Assembly (NCBI GenBank): GCA_964590495.1
Contig: CAZPWQ010000083.1
Coordinates: 1 to 16,068, forward strand
Origin: CAZPWQ01 sp964590495
Lineage (GTDB): Bacteria; Bacteroidota; Rhodothermia; Balneolales; Balneolaceae
Length of the DNA: 16,068 nt
Direction: 5' to 3'
Position 1 is the first letter of the stretch. The number at the start of each line of letters is the position of its first letter. The position numbers were made by a program, and so were the translations under genes. Shown here piece after piece: positions 7,447-15,875 of this stretch. The notes under the pieces are model-generated. The model was given only the letters and a program-made list of their open reading frames with translations. It did not search any database and was not told the origin of the DNA.

Positions 7447-7492
7447 AAAGGGAATCCGGCGGTCTGTCATAACATACCACCGGATTCCCTTT
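7447..7492 (-). terminator. Rho-independent terminator after susD
   Basis: On the minus strand, AAAGGGAATCCGGTGG (7492-7477) pairs with CCGCCGGATTCCCTTT (7462-7447). The 16-bp stem has a single G-U wobble and a 14-base loop, and is followed by TTCCTTTTTG. It begins 22 bases after the SusD stop codon. It should end the sigma-FecR-SusC-SusD transcript and separate it from the FG-GAP lipoprotein gene. Confidence 0.88.
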
Positions 7493-7514
7493 AATACGAA
7501 TACAAATTACTACG

Positions 7515-9071
7515 TTAGTAACCGGGATTCTGCTCTAATGCACTATTATTCTGTATCTCCTCTTGAGGTATAGGCCAGAGCCATCCCTTGGAGGGATCGA
7601 ACTCTCTGTCCTCCATCAAAAGGCGTTCAAATTGCCATTGGTTGGGATCGTTGGGATCCGCCAATTTACTTGGATTAAATCCGTGTACCGGTTTGACGCA
7701 CTCTTCGCACTCCCACCGACGAATATCCGAATAACGGGTTCCTTCCATAGCAAATTCTACACGACGTTCGTGGCGTAATATTTCTCTAAGTTCATCCTGA
7801 CTTAATCCTGTTCCTTCCGAGTCTTGAATTCCTGGCATATCGACTGAAGGTCGCTGTCTTACCTGGTTGATCAGGTCGTAGACCTCCTGCCCGGTATTTC
7901 CGGATTCGATGAGAGCCTCGGCACGTATGAGCAACACATCGGCATAGCGTATTTCGATCCAGTTAAGCGGACAGTTATCTTTATTTTCATACCGGATGCC
8001 GGCATACTTTCTGGGACGCATGCCGGTCGGCTGTGTATCATTAGCGGGCAGAAAGGTTATTTTACCGTAGGGAGTACCCGGCAGTACAAATGTAGCTTTA
8101 AGGCGGGGGTCCCGATCGTTAAAGGGATCTTGTTCGTCATAGCCCGAATCCGGGTCGTCGATCGGCATGCCGTTGTCCATGTAATATGTATCAACGATAT
8201 CGGTGCTTATACCAGGTGTAGGCCACTCAGAATATCCCAGGCATGTACTCGACCACGGCTGTGGACGTTGCTCCTCGTCGTACTGCCAATCGAAGATAAC
8301 CTCCTCGTTATTTTCGTTTTCCTCTAAAAAGAGTCCCTCGAAATCGGGAAAGAGGGAGTAGAGATTTAGGTCTATCACTTCCTGAGCTGTGGAAGCTGCA
8401 TCATCCCATTCCTCCTCGTAAAGGAGAATGCGGGATTTTAGCGCCAGCGCCGCTCCTTTAGTTGCTCTTCCCACCTCGGAGGATGGACGAGTCTCCGGAA
8501 GGTGTTGAATAGCAAAATCAAAATCCTCCAGCAAAGTCTCCATCACGTCCTCTTTGGGTGTACGGGGTACTTCAGCCTCATCAAGTGAATTTACCTTAAG
8601 TACGAGAGGAACATCTCCGTAAAAATGAATCAGCTTCGAATAATAAAACGCCCGCAAAAAACGAGCTTCGGCAATAAGACCATTGGTGATATTATCGTCT
8701 AATTCCGCTTCTTCTATATTTTCTATAAAGGCGTTGGACCGGCCGATCGTTTCGTAAGCCGTCTCCCATTTTTCAAGTGCACGCCAGCTGCTGGAGTTTT
8801 GTTCCCAATTGGCAAACGACATGGAACCCTGCCAGTCATGGTGCATATAGTTGTTATCCGACATAAAATCGTGTTGCAACCAATGCCACGGTCCGGGAGT
8901 GCTGGCGGCATTATAGATACCCATTACTCCCATAACTGCTTCACCCTCATTCTGGTAAAATGTTTCAGGTGAGATTTGATCCCTGGGATTTGTTTCCAGA
9001 ATATCATCCTTACAACCGGTAAGCAGCAGGATAGTGCCTATCAATACAAATGTTATTTTAAAAATCTTCAT
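7515..9071 (-). CDS. susD-like: SusD/RagB family nutrient-binding outer-membrane lipoprotein
   Basis: This 518-residue lipoprotein caps the SusC channel and binds the glycan ligand at the cell surface. The N-terminus is MKIFKITFVLIGTILLLTGC, with lipobox LTGC and lipidated Cys20. The SusD N-terminal domain is shown by ETNPRDQISPETFYQNEGEA (about 26-45) and the TPR-like helices by EARFLRAFYYSKLIHFYGDVPLV. The C-terminal SusD/RagB region is shown by RYADVLLIRAEALIE, LRHERRVEFAMEGTRYSDIRRW and the terminal WPIPQEEIQNNSALEQNPGY. The length is typical. The ATG lies only 18 bp after the SusC stop, and a strong terminator follows, so SusC and SusD form the end of one operon. The ligand cannot be read from the sequence; the aromatic-rich segment near WHWLQHDFMSDNNYMHHDW is a candidate for part of the binding face, which is inference. 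Confidence 0.96.
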   Translation of the reverse strand: MKIFKITFVLIGTILLLTGCKDDILETNPRDQISPETFYQNEGEAVMGVMGIYNAASTPGPWHWLQHDFMSDNNYMHHDWQGSMSFANWEQNSSSWRALEKWETAYETIGRSNAFIENIEEAELDDNITNGLIAEARFLRAFYYSKLIHFYGDVPLVLKVNSLDEAEVPRTPKEDVMETLLEDFDFAIQHLPETRPSSEVGRATKGAALALKSRILLYEEEWDDAASTAQEVIDLNLYSLFPDFEGLFLEENENNEEVIFDWQYDEEQRPQPWSSTCLGYSEWPTPGISTDIVDTYYMDNGMPIDDPDSGYDEQDPFNDRDPRLKATFVLPGTPYGKITFLPANDTQPTGMRPRKYAGIRYENKDNCPLNWIEIRYADVLLIRAEALIESGNTGQEVYDLINQVRQRPSVDMPGIQDSEGTGLSQDELREILRHERRVEFAMEGTRYSDIRRWECEECVKPVHGFNPSKLADPNDPNQWQFERLLMEDREFDPSKGWLWPIPQEEIQNNSALEQNPGY

Positions 9072-9089
9072 AGTTCTGGATTGACTTAG

Positions 9090-12000
9090 TTAAAAATTGA
9101 TGTTGAGTCCCAAATTAAAAATGCGGACTTGCGGATACGCCTGAGCACGGGTTTCTCCAGTCGGTTGCTCCGGGTCAAAACCTCTGAAGTTGTCAAATGT
9201 ATAGGCATTCTGCACGTTTCCATATACACGCAATCGGGAAATCCCGATCTGGCTCAGCAAATCCGCTGGTAATGAATAACCCAGCTCAATGTTTTTGATC
9301 CTGAGATAAGAAGCATCTTCCATCAGAAACTCCGAATGTATATCTCTTCTGCTGGAAAGCCGGTGTACTCGCGGAATATCAGTATCCTGATTTTCCGGGG
9401 TCCAGCGGTCGAGCCACCAATCGCCCAAATTGAAGAAGTTGTTAAATGGTTCGACAAGTTCGGCGGAGGTATATCCCTGGATCCCGTATACTCCCTGCAG
9501 AAACAATCCGAAATCGAAATTCCGGTATGAACTGTTCACCTGCAACGAGTAGGTCCAATCCGGATTCTGATCGCCAATTACGGTACGATCGTCAGAAATT
9601 GTAACCTCCCCGTCGCCATTCAAATCCTGGTATTTCAAATCGCCCGGTTGCGGGTCAAAGTTAGAGACATCAACCACCCCGTCTCGCAGTATGTAATCGC
9701 GTTCTTCGTGCGGAATATTCGGATCACTGCTATTTTGCCATGTAAAATCATCTATTTGATACAGGCCGTCTACCTTATAGCCATAAAACGAGTTTATGGG
9801 ATAGCCTTCCATCAATACCGTCATGCCGGAAATAATCGGGCTGCGGCCGTGAAGATCGGTAACTTCGTTGTACACACGCGAGACATTCATATTAATATTG
9901 ATCGCCAGATCATTATTAAATTGCTGGCTGAATTCACCGGAGAATTCAACTCCCTTGTTGGAAACGGCTCCAACATTCTGAAACGGCGGATTCAGATTCC
10001 CCATCGTAATAGGAATAGGAATCTGCATCAGGATGTCTTCGGTATCTTTTTGAAAGTAATCGACAGTAAAATCAAACTGATCAAATACCTGGAAATCTAT
10101 TCCAACATTTGTCTGTGTTGTAGTCTCCCAGGTTACCTGTTCGTTGGCCAGACTGGTCATCGCCACACCTGAACGGAGATTACTGCCCCCTGTTATGTAA
10201 TTGGCACCGGTACTGAGGATAGGCGTAGCAGCATAACGTGAAAAAATATTCTCATTACCCAGTTTACCCCACGAGGCCCGTACCTTAAGAAAATTCAGCC
10301 ACGAAACATCGGATATAAAAGCCTCTTCCGAGAGATTCCAACCGGCTGAAAACGATGGGAAGGTACCCCAACGATTACCTTCTGAAAAACGGGAAGAACC
10401 GTCGTAACGGAGGTTGGCCTCAAATAAAAAACGGTTGTCATAAACATAGCCGAACCGACCGAAGTACGACTCCATTCCCAGGTCACTTCCACCACCTCCC
10501 GTGGTCTGTGTGCCCGGATCTCCCATTCCAATCACCCGCTGGGAATTATTGATAAAACCGCTTCTGAAAGCATTATTCCAATGAGTAAAAAAGTATTCCT
10601 GTTGATAACCGGCCAGTGCATTTATATCGTGTCGCCCTATAGTCTCATCAAAACGCAACAGAGCATTGAACATGGTATGTCTGTCTTCCTCATTTTGTTC
10701 GTTGAGCGAAGACTGAATCGTTTTAGAAGTGCCGTCAAGATTATCAAGGCTGGTGTTAGCGCGAAAGGTATTCCATCTGTTTTGGTTCAAATTATAGCTA
10801 TAACCAATTTCACCTGAAAATCCGTATATGAAATCCATTTCGCCCGAAATTTGTCCACTATACACCCTTCTCAATTGGTCGTTACTGCTTCCTTCAATAG
10901 CTTCTGCGAAAAAGTTATTTTCGCCGAAAATGGCTGCCCAGTCACCGTCAGCATTTCTCAGCGGATGTACAGGCGCCACACTTGCGTACCACCGGGTCCC
11001 CCAATCATCCCACGGGTTTATTGTATTTTGACGATTCCCGGAGAGCTTGGCAGATATGCGAAGCCGGTCGTTATCCAAAAAGGATGCATCAAAATTCGAA
11101 CGGAAACTCACTTTGTCATGATCATTGGACACAAGTACACCTCCCTGATCACGATAGCCTAACATGAAAGAATATTGAAGACTTTCGGTACCCCCGGAGG
11201 CATTTAACTGATGATTTTGGAGCGGTTCAACATCGCTATACATCACATCATAATAATTTTCATCCGGATACATCGGATCATTGCCCAGGCGAAATTTTTC
11301 AACCTCTTCTTCGGTAAACATCGGTTGCATGCCCGAATTTCGTGATGCCTCATTCCCTAACGTGGCATATTCCACCGAATTTAGTACTCCGGGCAATGCT
11401 GTAGGCTGCTGCCATCCCATCTGTCCATTATAGGATACGTTTACTTGTTCCCCGGTATCGCCGGTTTTGGTTGTAATAAGAATAACACCATTGGCAGCTC
11501 GACTTCCGTAAATAGCTGCCGATGCGGCATCTTTTAACACTGAAACCGACTCGATATCCTGTGGATTAACATCGTTTATATTGCCCGGTACGCCGTCAAT
11601 CACATAGAGTGGATCACTATTATTAAGTGTTCCAACTCCCCGGATGCGTACAGTAGCTTGATCACCACCTGCACGTCCTGAATTCTGCAAGGCATATACT
11701 CCGGGTGCTTGACCCTGTAAAGCCATACTTGAGTTGGTAAGTGGTCTGGAAGAAAGTTCATCCATATTTACACTACTTACAGATCCGGTTAGATTTTGTT
11801 CTCTTACAGAACCATAACCGACAACCACTACTTCATCACCAGCTAAAACTTCAGATTGTAAAGCAACATCAAGTGTAGTGCGTCCCTCAATGGGTACTTC
11901 CTGCGTTTCGTAACCAACGAAGGAAAACACCAACGTATCTTGCAAAGAAGGCACCGTCAATTCATAATTCCCATCGCTATCAGTAGAGGTACCCGTTGTT

Positions 12001-12539
12001 GTCCCTTTTAAAATAACATTCACTCCGGGGATTGTCTCTCCGGAACTGACATCAGTAACTTGTCCTTGAATTGTTTCTTGTATTTCCTGTGATCTTATCT
12101 CTTCTCGTTTCATGATCACTAAGTGCCCGTTGGCCGAGATCGCAAATCGCAAACCCGTACCTTCCAGTACCTTCCACAGGGCATCATTTACAGTAATATC
12201 ATTCAGATTTATCGTCAACTCCTTATCCAACGGAACAAATGGGGCACTATAGGAAAGTTTGAGTCCCGCCTGGCTTGCAATCTCCTGCAAAGCAAGTTTC
12301 AGAGTAGACTTACCTAATTTAACAGTTATAATTTTGTTCAGAACAGCAGAATGAGTTATTTCCTGACTACTATTCACGTTTTCATAGAGATTGGAAACAC
12401 TGGCCATTGTCTGGCTCTTATCAATTTGCCCAGACTGACCTTGTGCTACACCCGGCAGTACCATTAAACACATTATAAACCATACCGGAATTATTTTATC
12501 TATTAATTTCGCCCTTATTCTGTATCTATCACTACTCAT
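9090..12539 (-). CDS. susC-like: SusC/RagA TonB-dependent transporter with N-terminal STN signalling domain
   Basis: This 1149-residue outer-membrane transporter imports the oligosaccharide delivered by SusD, using TonB energy. The order is: signal peptide (hydrophobic 16-33); STN secretin/TonB domain (about 72-146, ITVKLGKSTLKLALQEIA through NGHLVIMKRE); carboxypeptidase-regulatory-like domain (about 158-229, VTDVSSGETIPGVNVILKGT); TonB-box-like DEVVVVGYG (235-243); plug (about 250-355, with YVIDGVPG, VSVLKDAASAAIYGSRAANG and VILITTK); and a long beta-barrel ending LGLNINF with the usual terminal phenylalanine. The STN domain marks it as a transducer that can signal to FecR. Start ATG at 12537-12539 has GGAG eight bases upstream. 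It lies 57 bp after FecR and 18 bp before SusD. No frameshift is seen. The domain assignment is very secure; the glycan is unknown. Confidence 0.96.
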   Translation of the reverse strand: MSSDRYRIRAKLIDKIIPVWFIMCLMVLPGVAQGQSGQIDKSQTMASVSNLYENVNSSQEITHSAVLNKIITVKLGKSTLKLALQEIASQAGLKLSYSAPFVPLDKELTINLNDITVNDALWKVLEGTGLRFAISANGHLVIMKREEIRSQEIQETIQGQVTDVSSGETIPGVNVILKGTTTGTSTDSDGNYELTVPSLQDTLVFSFVGYETQEVPIEGRTTLDVALQSEVLAGDEVVVVGYGSVREQNLTGSVSSVNMDELSSRPLTNSSMALQGQAPGVYALQNSGRAGGDQATVRIRGVGTLNNSDPLYVIDGVPGNINDVNPQDIESVSVLKDAASAAIYGSRAANGVILITTKTGDTGEQVNVSYNGQMGWQQPTALPGVLNSVEYATLGNEASRNSGMQPMFTEEEVEKFRLGNDPMYPDENYYDVMYSDVEPLQNHQLNASGGTESLQYSFMLGYRDQGGVLVSNDHDKVSFRSNFDASFLDNDRLRISAKLSGNRQNTINPWDDWGTRWYASVAPVHPLRNADGDWAAIFGENNFFAEAIEGSSNDQLRRVYSGQISGEMDFIYGFSGEIGYSYNLNQNRWNTFRANTSLDNLDGTSKTIQSSLNEQNEEDRHTMFNALLRFDETIGRHDINALAGYQQEYFFTHWNNAFRSGFINNSQRVIGMGDPGTQTTGGGGSDLGMESYFGRFGYVYDNRFLFEANLRYDGSSRFSEGNRWGTFPSFSAGWNLSEEAFISDVSWLNFLKVRASWGKLGNENIFSRYAATPILSTGANYITGGSNLRSGVAMTSLANEQVTWETTTQTNVGIDFQVFDQFDFTVDYFQKDTEDILMQIPIPITMGNLNPPFQNVGAVSNKGVEFSGEFSQQFNNDLAININMNVSRVYNEVTDLHGRSPIISGMTVLMEGYPINSFYGYKVDGLYQIDDFTWQNSSDPNIPHEERDYILRDGVVDVSNFDPQPGDLKYQDLNGDGEVTISDDRTVIGDQNPDWTYSLQVNSSYRNFDFGLFLQGVYGIQGYTSAELVEPFNNFFNLGDWWLDRWTPENQDTDIPRVHRLSSRRDIHSEFLMEDASYLRIKNIELGYSLPADLLSQIGISRLRVYGNVQNAYTFDNFRGFDPEQPTGETRAQAYPQVRIFNLGLNINF

Positions 12540-12596
12540 AATATTATCTCCGTTGGGTTTTACCTTTTACTTGTTAAAGTATTTGTTGAAATAAGA

Positions 12597-13649
12597 TTAA
12601 TTCTTCATAAAATTGATGTTTCGACCTTTCCTGTTATAAGTCATATCCATCGACAAGGCAACCACAGACAATACTTCTTCCATCGGCTCACCATTACTAA
12701 AAGAGGCTGTTATTCTCCGTCCGTAAAGTGATGAATCAACGACCGTGCAGTTGATATCATACCAGCGCTCCAGATGCGCTTTTACCTGGGTAAGGGGTGT
12801 ATCCTCAAATACAAGTTCTCCATTTCTCCATCCCAGGTATTGTCGAATGTTATTAACAGCAGAAACCTCGACATTTCCATCTTCAGACAACACACCCATT
12901 TGATTCTGTGTTACCTGTTTATATTTTTTGGTAATAGATTCCTCTTCACCTCCAAAGGATACTCTTCCTTCCGTCACAATAATCCTTGTCTGTTCTTCTT
13001 CAGGATATGCGCGAATACCGAATTTAGTACCCAAAACTCTGGTGGATGCATCCGCGGAATATACTATGAAGGGCTTGTCGGCATTGTGATTTGCTTCAAA
13101 AAAAGCCTCTCCTTCAAGATACACTTCTCTTGTTTCACTCATAAAATCACCTGGAATATTGATCTTACTGTCTGCATTTAATTGTACGCGTGTCCCATCG
13201 GAAAGTCGAAAATTGGTTCGCTGGCCTTTGCTTGTCATAATCTCCTGCATGGCAAACCGGGGCTGTGGTTGTATATTTTCGTTATCCACCGACATGTTCT
13301 GGGAAAATAGAAGTGCAATTAAAATGACTGCCGCTGCTGATAACGCTACGGCTAATGTATGGCTGTAATCTTTATAAGTACTAGTTTGTTGCCTGTATTC
13401 TCCAGATTTGTAAACTGATTTTTCCTTCTTCAGCCTCTCCCACTTGTCATCTTTTTTCTGTTGAAATGATTTCCATGCATCTCTTTCATCAACTTTTATT
13501 TCATCACCTGGTTCGACATTCCATATTTTCTCCAGGGAATTCATAAACTTTCGATTATTCTGATCGGTATCCAGCCAATCTTTAATCTGGCTTACCTCTT
13601 CCTCACTACATTCACCCGACAAGTATTTATGTAGTATATTCCAGTTCAT
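12597..13649 (-). CDS. FecR-family anti-sigma factor
   Basis: This 350-residue inner-membrane protein relays the signal from the SusC STN domain to the ECF sigma factor. The cytoplasmic N-terminal part (1-96) contains the FecR N-terminal helices (YLSGECSEEEVSQIKDWL, 10-26). One transmembrane segment lies at about 98-116 (TLAVALSAAAVILIALLF). The periplasmic FecR domain covers about 137-235 (TSKGQRTNFRLSDGTRVQLN, REVYLEGEAFFEA, RVLGTKFGIRAY, EGRVSF). A C-terminal DUF4974-like domain spans about 276-347 (GELVFEDTPLTQVKAHLERWY, ITASFSNGEPMEEVLSVV). The length and order are those of the Bacteroidota FecR group. It follows the sigma gene by 131 bp and precedes SusC by 57 bp, the usual arrangement for these transducing systems. 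No Shine-Dalgarno sequence precedes the ATG. Confidence 0.95.
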   Translation of the reverse strand: MNWNILHKYLSGECSEEEVSQIKDWLDTDQNNRKFMNSLEKIWNVEPGDEIKVDERDAWKSFQQKKDDKWERLKKEKSVYKSGEYRQQTSTYKDYSHTLAVALSAAAVILIALLFSQNMSVDNENIQPQPRFAMQEIMTSKGQRTNFRLSDGTRVQLNADSKINIPGDFMSETREVYLEGEAFFEANHNADKPFIVYSADASTRVLGTKFGIRAYPEEEQTRIIVTEGRVSFGGEEESITKKYKQVTQNQMGVLSEDGNVEVSAVNNIRQYLGWRNGELVFEDTPLTQVKAHLERWYDINCTVVDSSLYGRRITASFSNGEPMEEVLSVVALSMDMTYNRKGRNINFMKN

Positions 13650-13690
13650 TTAGGATATTTAAAGTCCGCAGTTATAATTCTTTACTATTT

Positions 13691-13727
13691 AATACAACTG
13701 AGAAAAGTGGTACCCTGTAATTTTTTT
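13691..13727 (-). promoter_or_regulatory. Candidate ECF-type promoter element before fecR
   Basis: The sigma-fecR spacer on the minus strand contains a short A/T run, then CAGGGTACCAC (core GGGTACC complementary to 13709-13715), then CTCAGTTGTATT. I recall similar GGGTA-centred sequences in other Bacteroidota sigma-fecR spacers, which is why I flag it as a possible promoter read by the ECF sigma factor itself. This is a weak, memory-based call with no defined -10 box. Confidence 0.28.
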
Positions 13728-13780
13728 GGAAATAGGTGGGAAATTCCGGGAAAGCTTATTTACATGATGGTAATAGCCAA

Positions 13781-14359
13781 TTACTGAGAGTTTATTTTAG
13801 CTTCAGCCAAATAACTTGAAAGTTTTTGTCGTAGAATTTTAAGAGCCCTGCTCATTTGTGATTCAACCGTCTTAATCGAAATGTCTAGAACTTCTGATAT
13901 TTCCCGATATGTTAAGCCATCTTTACGGCTTAATTTATAAATATTACGAGCTCCTTCAGGTAGATTTTCAATTTCTTTTTTTGTCTGGCGTATAAATTCA
14001 GAGTTTCCGGCAAAACTGTGGATTTGGGTAATAGGTGTACGATTAACCCACGCGATCGACTTATTGTATTCCTTAGCCAAATCTTTGTGCTTAATATGAT
14101 TTAAAGCTTTATTTTTTACTGACTGATATAAATATGCTTTGATACTTTTAGCCGGGTCCAATGATTTTTTATCCTCCCAGACATCCAGGAATACTTCCTG
14201 GACCAACTCCTCGGCTATGTGAGAAGAGCGTACATATCTCCAGGCGAATTTACTTAGAGGAGCGTAAAATTCATGAAAAAGCTCTTCAAAAGCCTCTTGG
14301 TCACCTTTCCGAATTTTTTCTACACATTTTTCAGATGTACCATTGTAGCTATCAGCCAT
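13781..14359 (-). CDS. ECF-family RNA polymerase sigma factor (Bacteroidota FecI-like)
   Basis: This 192-residue sigma factor should be released by the adjacent FecR protein and drive the SusC/SusD operon. Region 2 lies at about residues 20-90 (DQEAFEELFHEFYAPLSKFA, IAEELVQEVFLDVWE, SIKAYLYQSVKNKALNHIK). Region 4 lies at about 125-180 (IENLPEGARNIYKLSRKDGL, TYREISEVLDISIKTVESQM, ALKILRQKL). There is no C-terminal extension. An in-frame ATG 16 codons upstream (to 14407) is possible, but the ATG at 14357-14359 has a perfect AGGAGG four bases before it and the upstream residues match nothing in the family, so I choose the shorter form. Gene order sigma-FecR-SusC(STN)-SusD is the standard trans-envelope regulatory cassette. 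Confidence 0.93.
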   Translation of the reverse strand: MADSYNGTSEKCVEKIRKGDQEAFEELFHEFYAPLSKFAWRYVRSSHIAEELVQEVFLDVWEDKKSLDPAKSIKAYLYQSVKNKALNHIKHKDLAKEYNKSIAWVNRTPITQIHSFAGNSEFIRQTKKEIENLPEGARNIYKLSRKDGLTYREISEVLDISIKTVESQMSRALKILRQKLSSYLAEAKINSQ

Positions 14360-14363
14360 TCTA

Positions 14364-14369
14364 CCTCCT
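14364..14369 (-). promoter_or_regulatory. Ribosome binding site that fixes the sigma factor start
   Basis: The minus strand reads AGGAGG, then TAGA, then the ATG at 14359-14357. It is the clearest Shine-Dalgarno site in the window and argues against the longer ATG start at 14407, which has no such site. Confidence 0.8.
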
Positions 14370-14420
14370 GTTATGCTTTTATTCCCAGGATATTGTTTGA
14401 AATGCACTCCATAACCGCTT

Positions 14421-14452
14421 TATTAATTATTAAATTTATTTAATAATTAATA
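14421..14452. repeat. Perfect 14-bp A/T-only inverted repeat upstream of the sigma gene
   Basis: The arms 14421-14434 and 14439-14452 are perfectly complementary around the 4-base loop TTTA and consist only of A and T (TATTAATTATTAAA on the plus strand left arm). The site lies about 60-90 bp upstream of the sigma ATG in an AT-rich gap (14360-14533). It could be an operator, a promoter-region cruciform or part of the 5' leader; an AT-only stem is weak as RNA. A smaller inverted repeat ATTCTT/AAGAAT (14478-14483/14491-14496) lies beside it. Confidence 0.55.
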
Positions 14453-14533
14453 TTAAAATCTAATTATTCAAAATAAAATTCTTAATCCAAAAGAATCTTA
14501 AAATGATATAAAAAAATAAAGGATCCGGTTCTG

Positions 14534-15868
14534 TCAGTTATACAGCGGCGGAACCCATTTAAGGATAAAAACCTGCTGCGGTTCTATTTCTTCGATCTGT
14601 TCATTGTCCCCCTGGCCCACCCGCTGGCCAAACAGGTGAATTTCCCTGTTCTTCTCCCATGCATGTATATCGAAGGTGGGTTCCCACATTCCTATGGATG
14701 ATTTATAAATCTCCCTGACTTCCCATTCACGATGATACCCGTCTTCAGAAATTGCTACGGATATACCCCCGCCCCGTTCAAAATCCCGAAATACGACGTA
14801 TAGTTCGTTGTGGTCTCCTGCGGCGATAAGCGGACGTGAGATCGGAATACGTTTTGTACCGCCTCCGCTCAGCGAAAATCCCAGGCTGCGTTTGCCGACA
14901 CGGCTCGATTTCCACCTGTCACCCTCTCGCCATACAATACGAAACTGAGGTACCTCGCTGTTTTCCTTTCTCCAATAGGTTGCAACAACGGGTTCTCCTT
15001 TGCTGTTAATGGTCATGGAAGTCTGATTTATCAATTCACTCTTCTGAGGGATTTCAAATGCAACTTCCGCATTACCGGCGGTAACAGGCAGCGAATATTC
15101 TTCGCCTTTTGAATTCAGCCACGTTTTTCCTTCATCCGGAGAATACGCATACATAATATCATGATTGGTGGATACGTCCCACGTCTCACGCCAGTTCCAT
15201 GATATATGCCAGCCTCCCTCCCTGTCAATAGAGAGAGGATTTACATAAGCATTTCGTTCTCCTTCACCGTCAATCAGGGGATGGTGTATACTTTGCCATT
15301 CACCGGTATCGGAACTGTAACGATTGACCATTGTATTACCGCTCCCGGAGCTTCCGTACCTGTACATAAACAGAAGATCACCGCCGGATAACCTGTAAAA
15401 TTGCGGATAAGTAACGGCATCTTCATTTTCGCCGGTCATTGGCAGCTCAGATGTTAACTTCAGACCTCCCGGGCTTTTACTGCGGGCGTAACGGAGTTCA
15501 TCTCCATGCATTCCCCACGCTACGTGCAGGATTCCATCCCCGTCAACGGCTATACTTATGGAATTATGGGCATCCTCGACGTCTGAACTATAGCGGGTTT
15601 TATGTTTTTCCCACTGCTCGCTCCCGAGCTTTCGTTTCGCAATTATCATAGCACCCTGCGGGTCGTAATAGGCGGTATACTGTATATTGTTATAGCTGGT
15701 CACGCTTTGACGAAAGATGACTGTATTTACCGAATTCTTAGCCCATCCCTTGTCAATTGGATATAATTGTGTTTCTTCTGAAATCGTATTCGTTTGACTA
15801 TATGCACTATTAATAAAAGCACATAACAGGATTACGGCTGCAAATGAGAAAACTGTTTTTAATTTCAT
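14534..15868 (-). CDS. Secreted BNR_4 beta-propeller protein, possible polysaccharide lyase
   Basis: This 444-residue exported protein has a Sec signal peptide (hydrophobic 5-22, likely cleavage after AYS at 22-24); Cys16 is not in a lipobox. The mature part reads as a BNR_4-type propeller (PF15892). The landmarks are EDAHNSISIAVDGDGILHVA (98-117), WGMHGDELRYARS, VTYPQFYRLSGGDLLFMYRY (152-171), YGSSGSGN, WHISWNWRETWD and YAYSPDEGKTW. Some proteins with this fold are ulvan lyases (PL24/PL25). H101 and H121 are 20 residues apart, the spacing I remember for the catalytic histidine pair of a PL25 enzyme; Y169 and R183 are candidates for other active-site residues. This mapping is from memory. It is the only enzyme candidate next to the sigma/FecR/SusC/SusD cassette and sits 174 bp upstream of the sigma start. 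The fold is fairly sure; the lyase activity is a hypothesis. Confidence 0.82.
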   Translation of the reverse strand: MKLKTVFSFAAVILLCAFINSAYSQTNTISEETQLYPIDKGWAKNSVNTVIFRQSVTSYNNIQYTAYYDPQGAMIIAKRKLGSEQWEKHKTRYSSDVEDAHNSISIAVDGDGILHVAWGMHGDELRYARSKSPGGLKLTSELPMTGENEDAVTYPQFYRLSGGDLLFMYRYGSSGSGNTMVNRYSSDTGEWQSIHHPLIDGEGERNAYVNPLSIDREGGWHISWNWRETWDVSTNHDIMYAYSPDEGKTWLNSKGEEYSLPVTAGNAEVAFEIPQKSELINQTSMTINSKGEPVVATYWRKENSEVPQFRIVWREGDRWKSSRVGKRSLGFSLSGGGTKRIPISRPLIAAGDHNELYVVFRDFERGGGISVAISEDGYHREWEVREIYKSSIGMWEPTFDIHAWEKNREIHLFGQRVGQGDNEQIEEIEPQQVFILKWVPPLYN

Positions 15869-15875
15869 AGTATCA

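Noticed and set aside
9648..10172. 174-residue plus-strand open frame inside susC
   Set aside because: It lies antisense within a strongly supported SusC barrel, has no recognisable domain and is explained by codon-bias shadowing.
14360..14407. Longer sigma factor starting at the ATG at 14407
   Set aside because: The extra 16 residues have no family support and the internal ATG has a perfect AGGAGG site at correct distance.
14508..14552. Possible terminator at the end of the BNR_4 gene (GGTT...CTGT/ACAG...AACC followed by T-rich sequence)
   Set aside because: The stem overlaps the stop codon, has a large one-sided bulge and only short paired blocks; too weak to call.
14534..15868. BNR_4 protein as a lipoprotein through Cys16
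   Set aside because: The residues before the cysteine (VILL) do not fit a lipobox, and a normal signal-peptidase-I site follows at AYS-Q.
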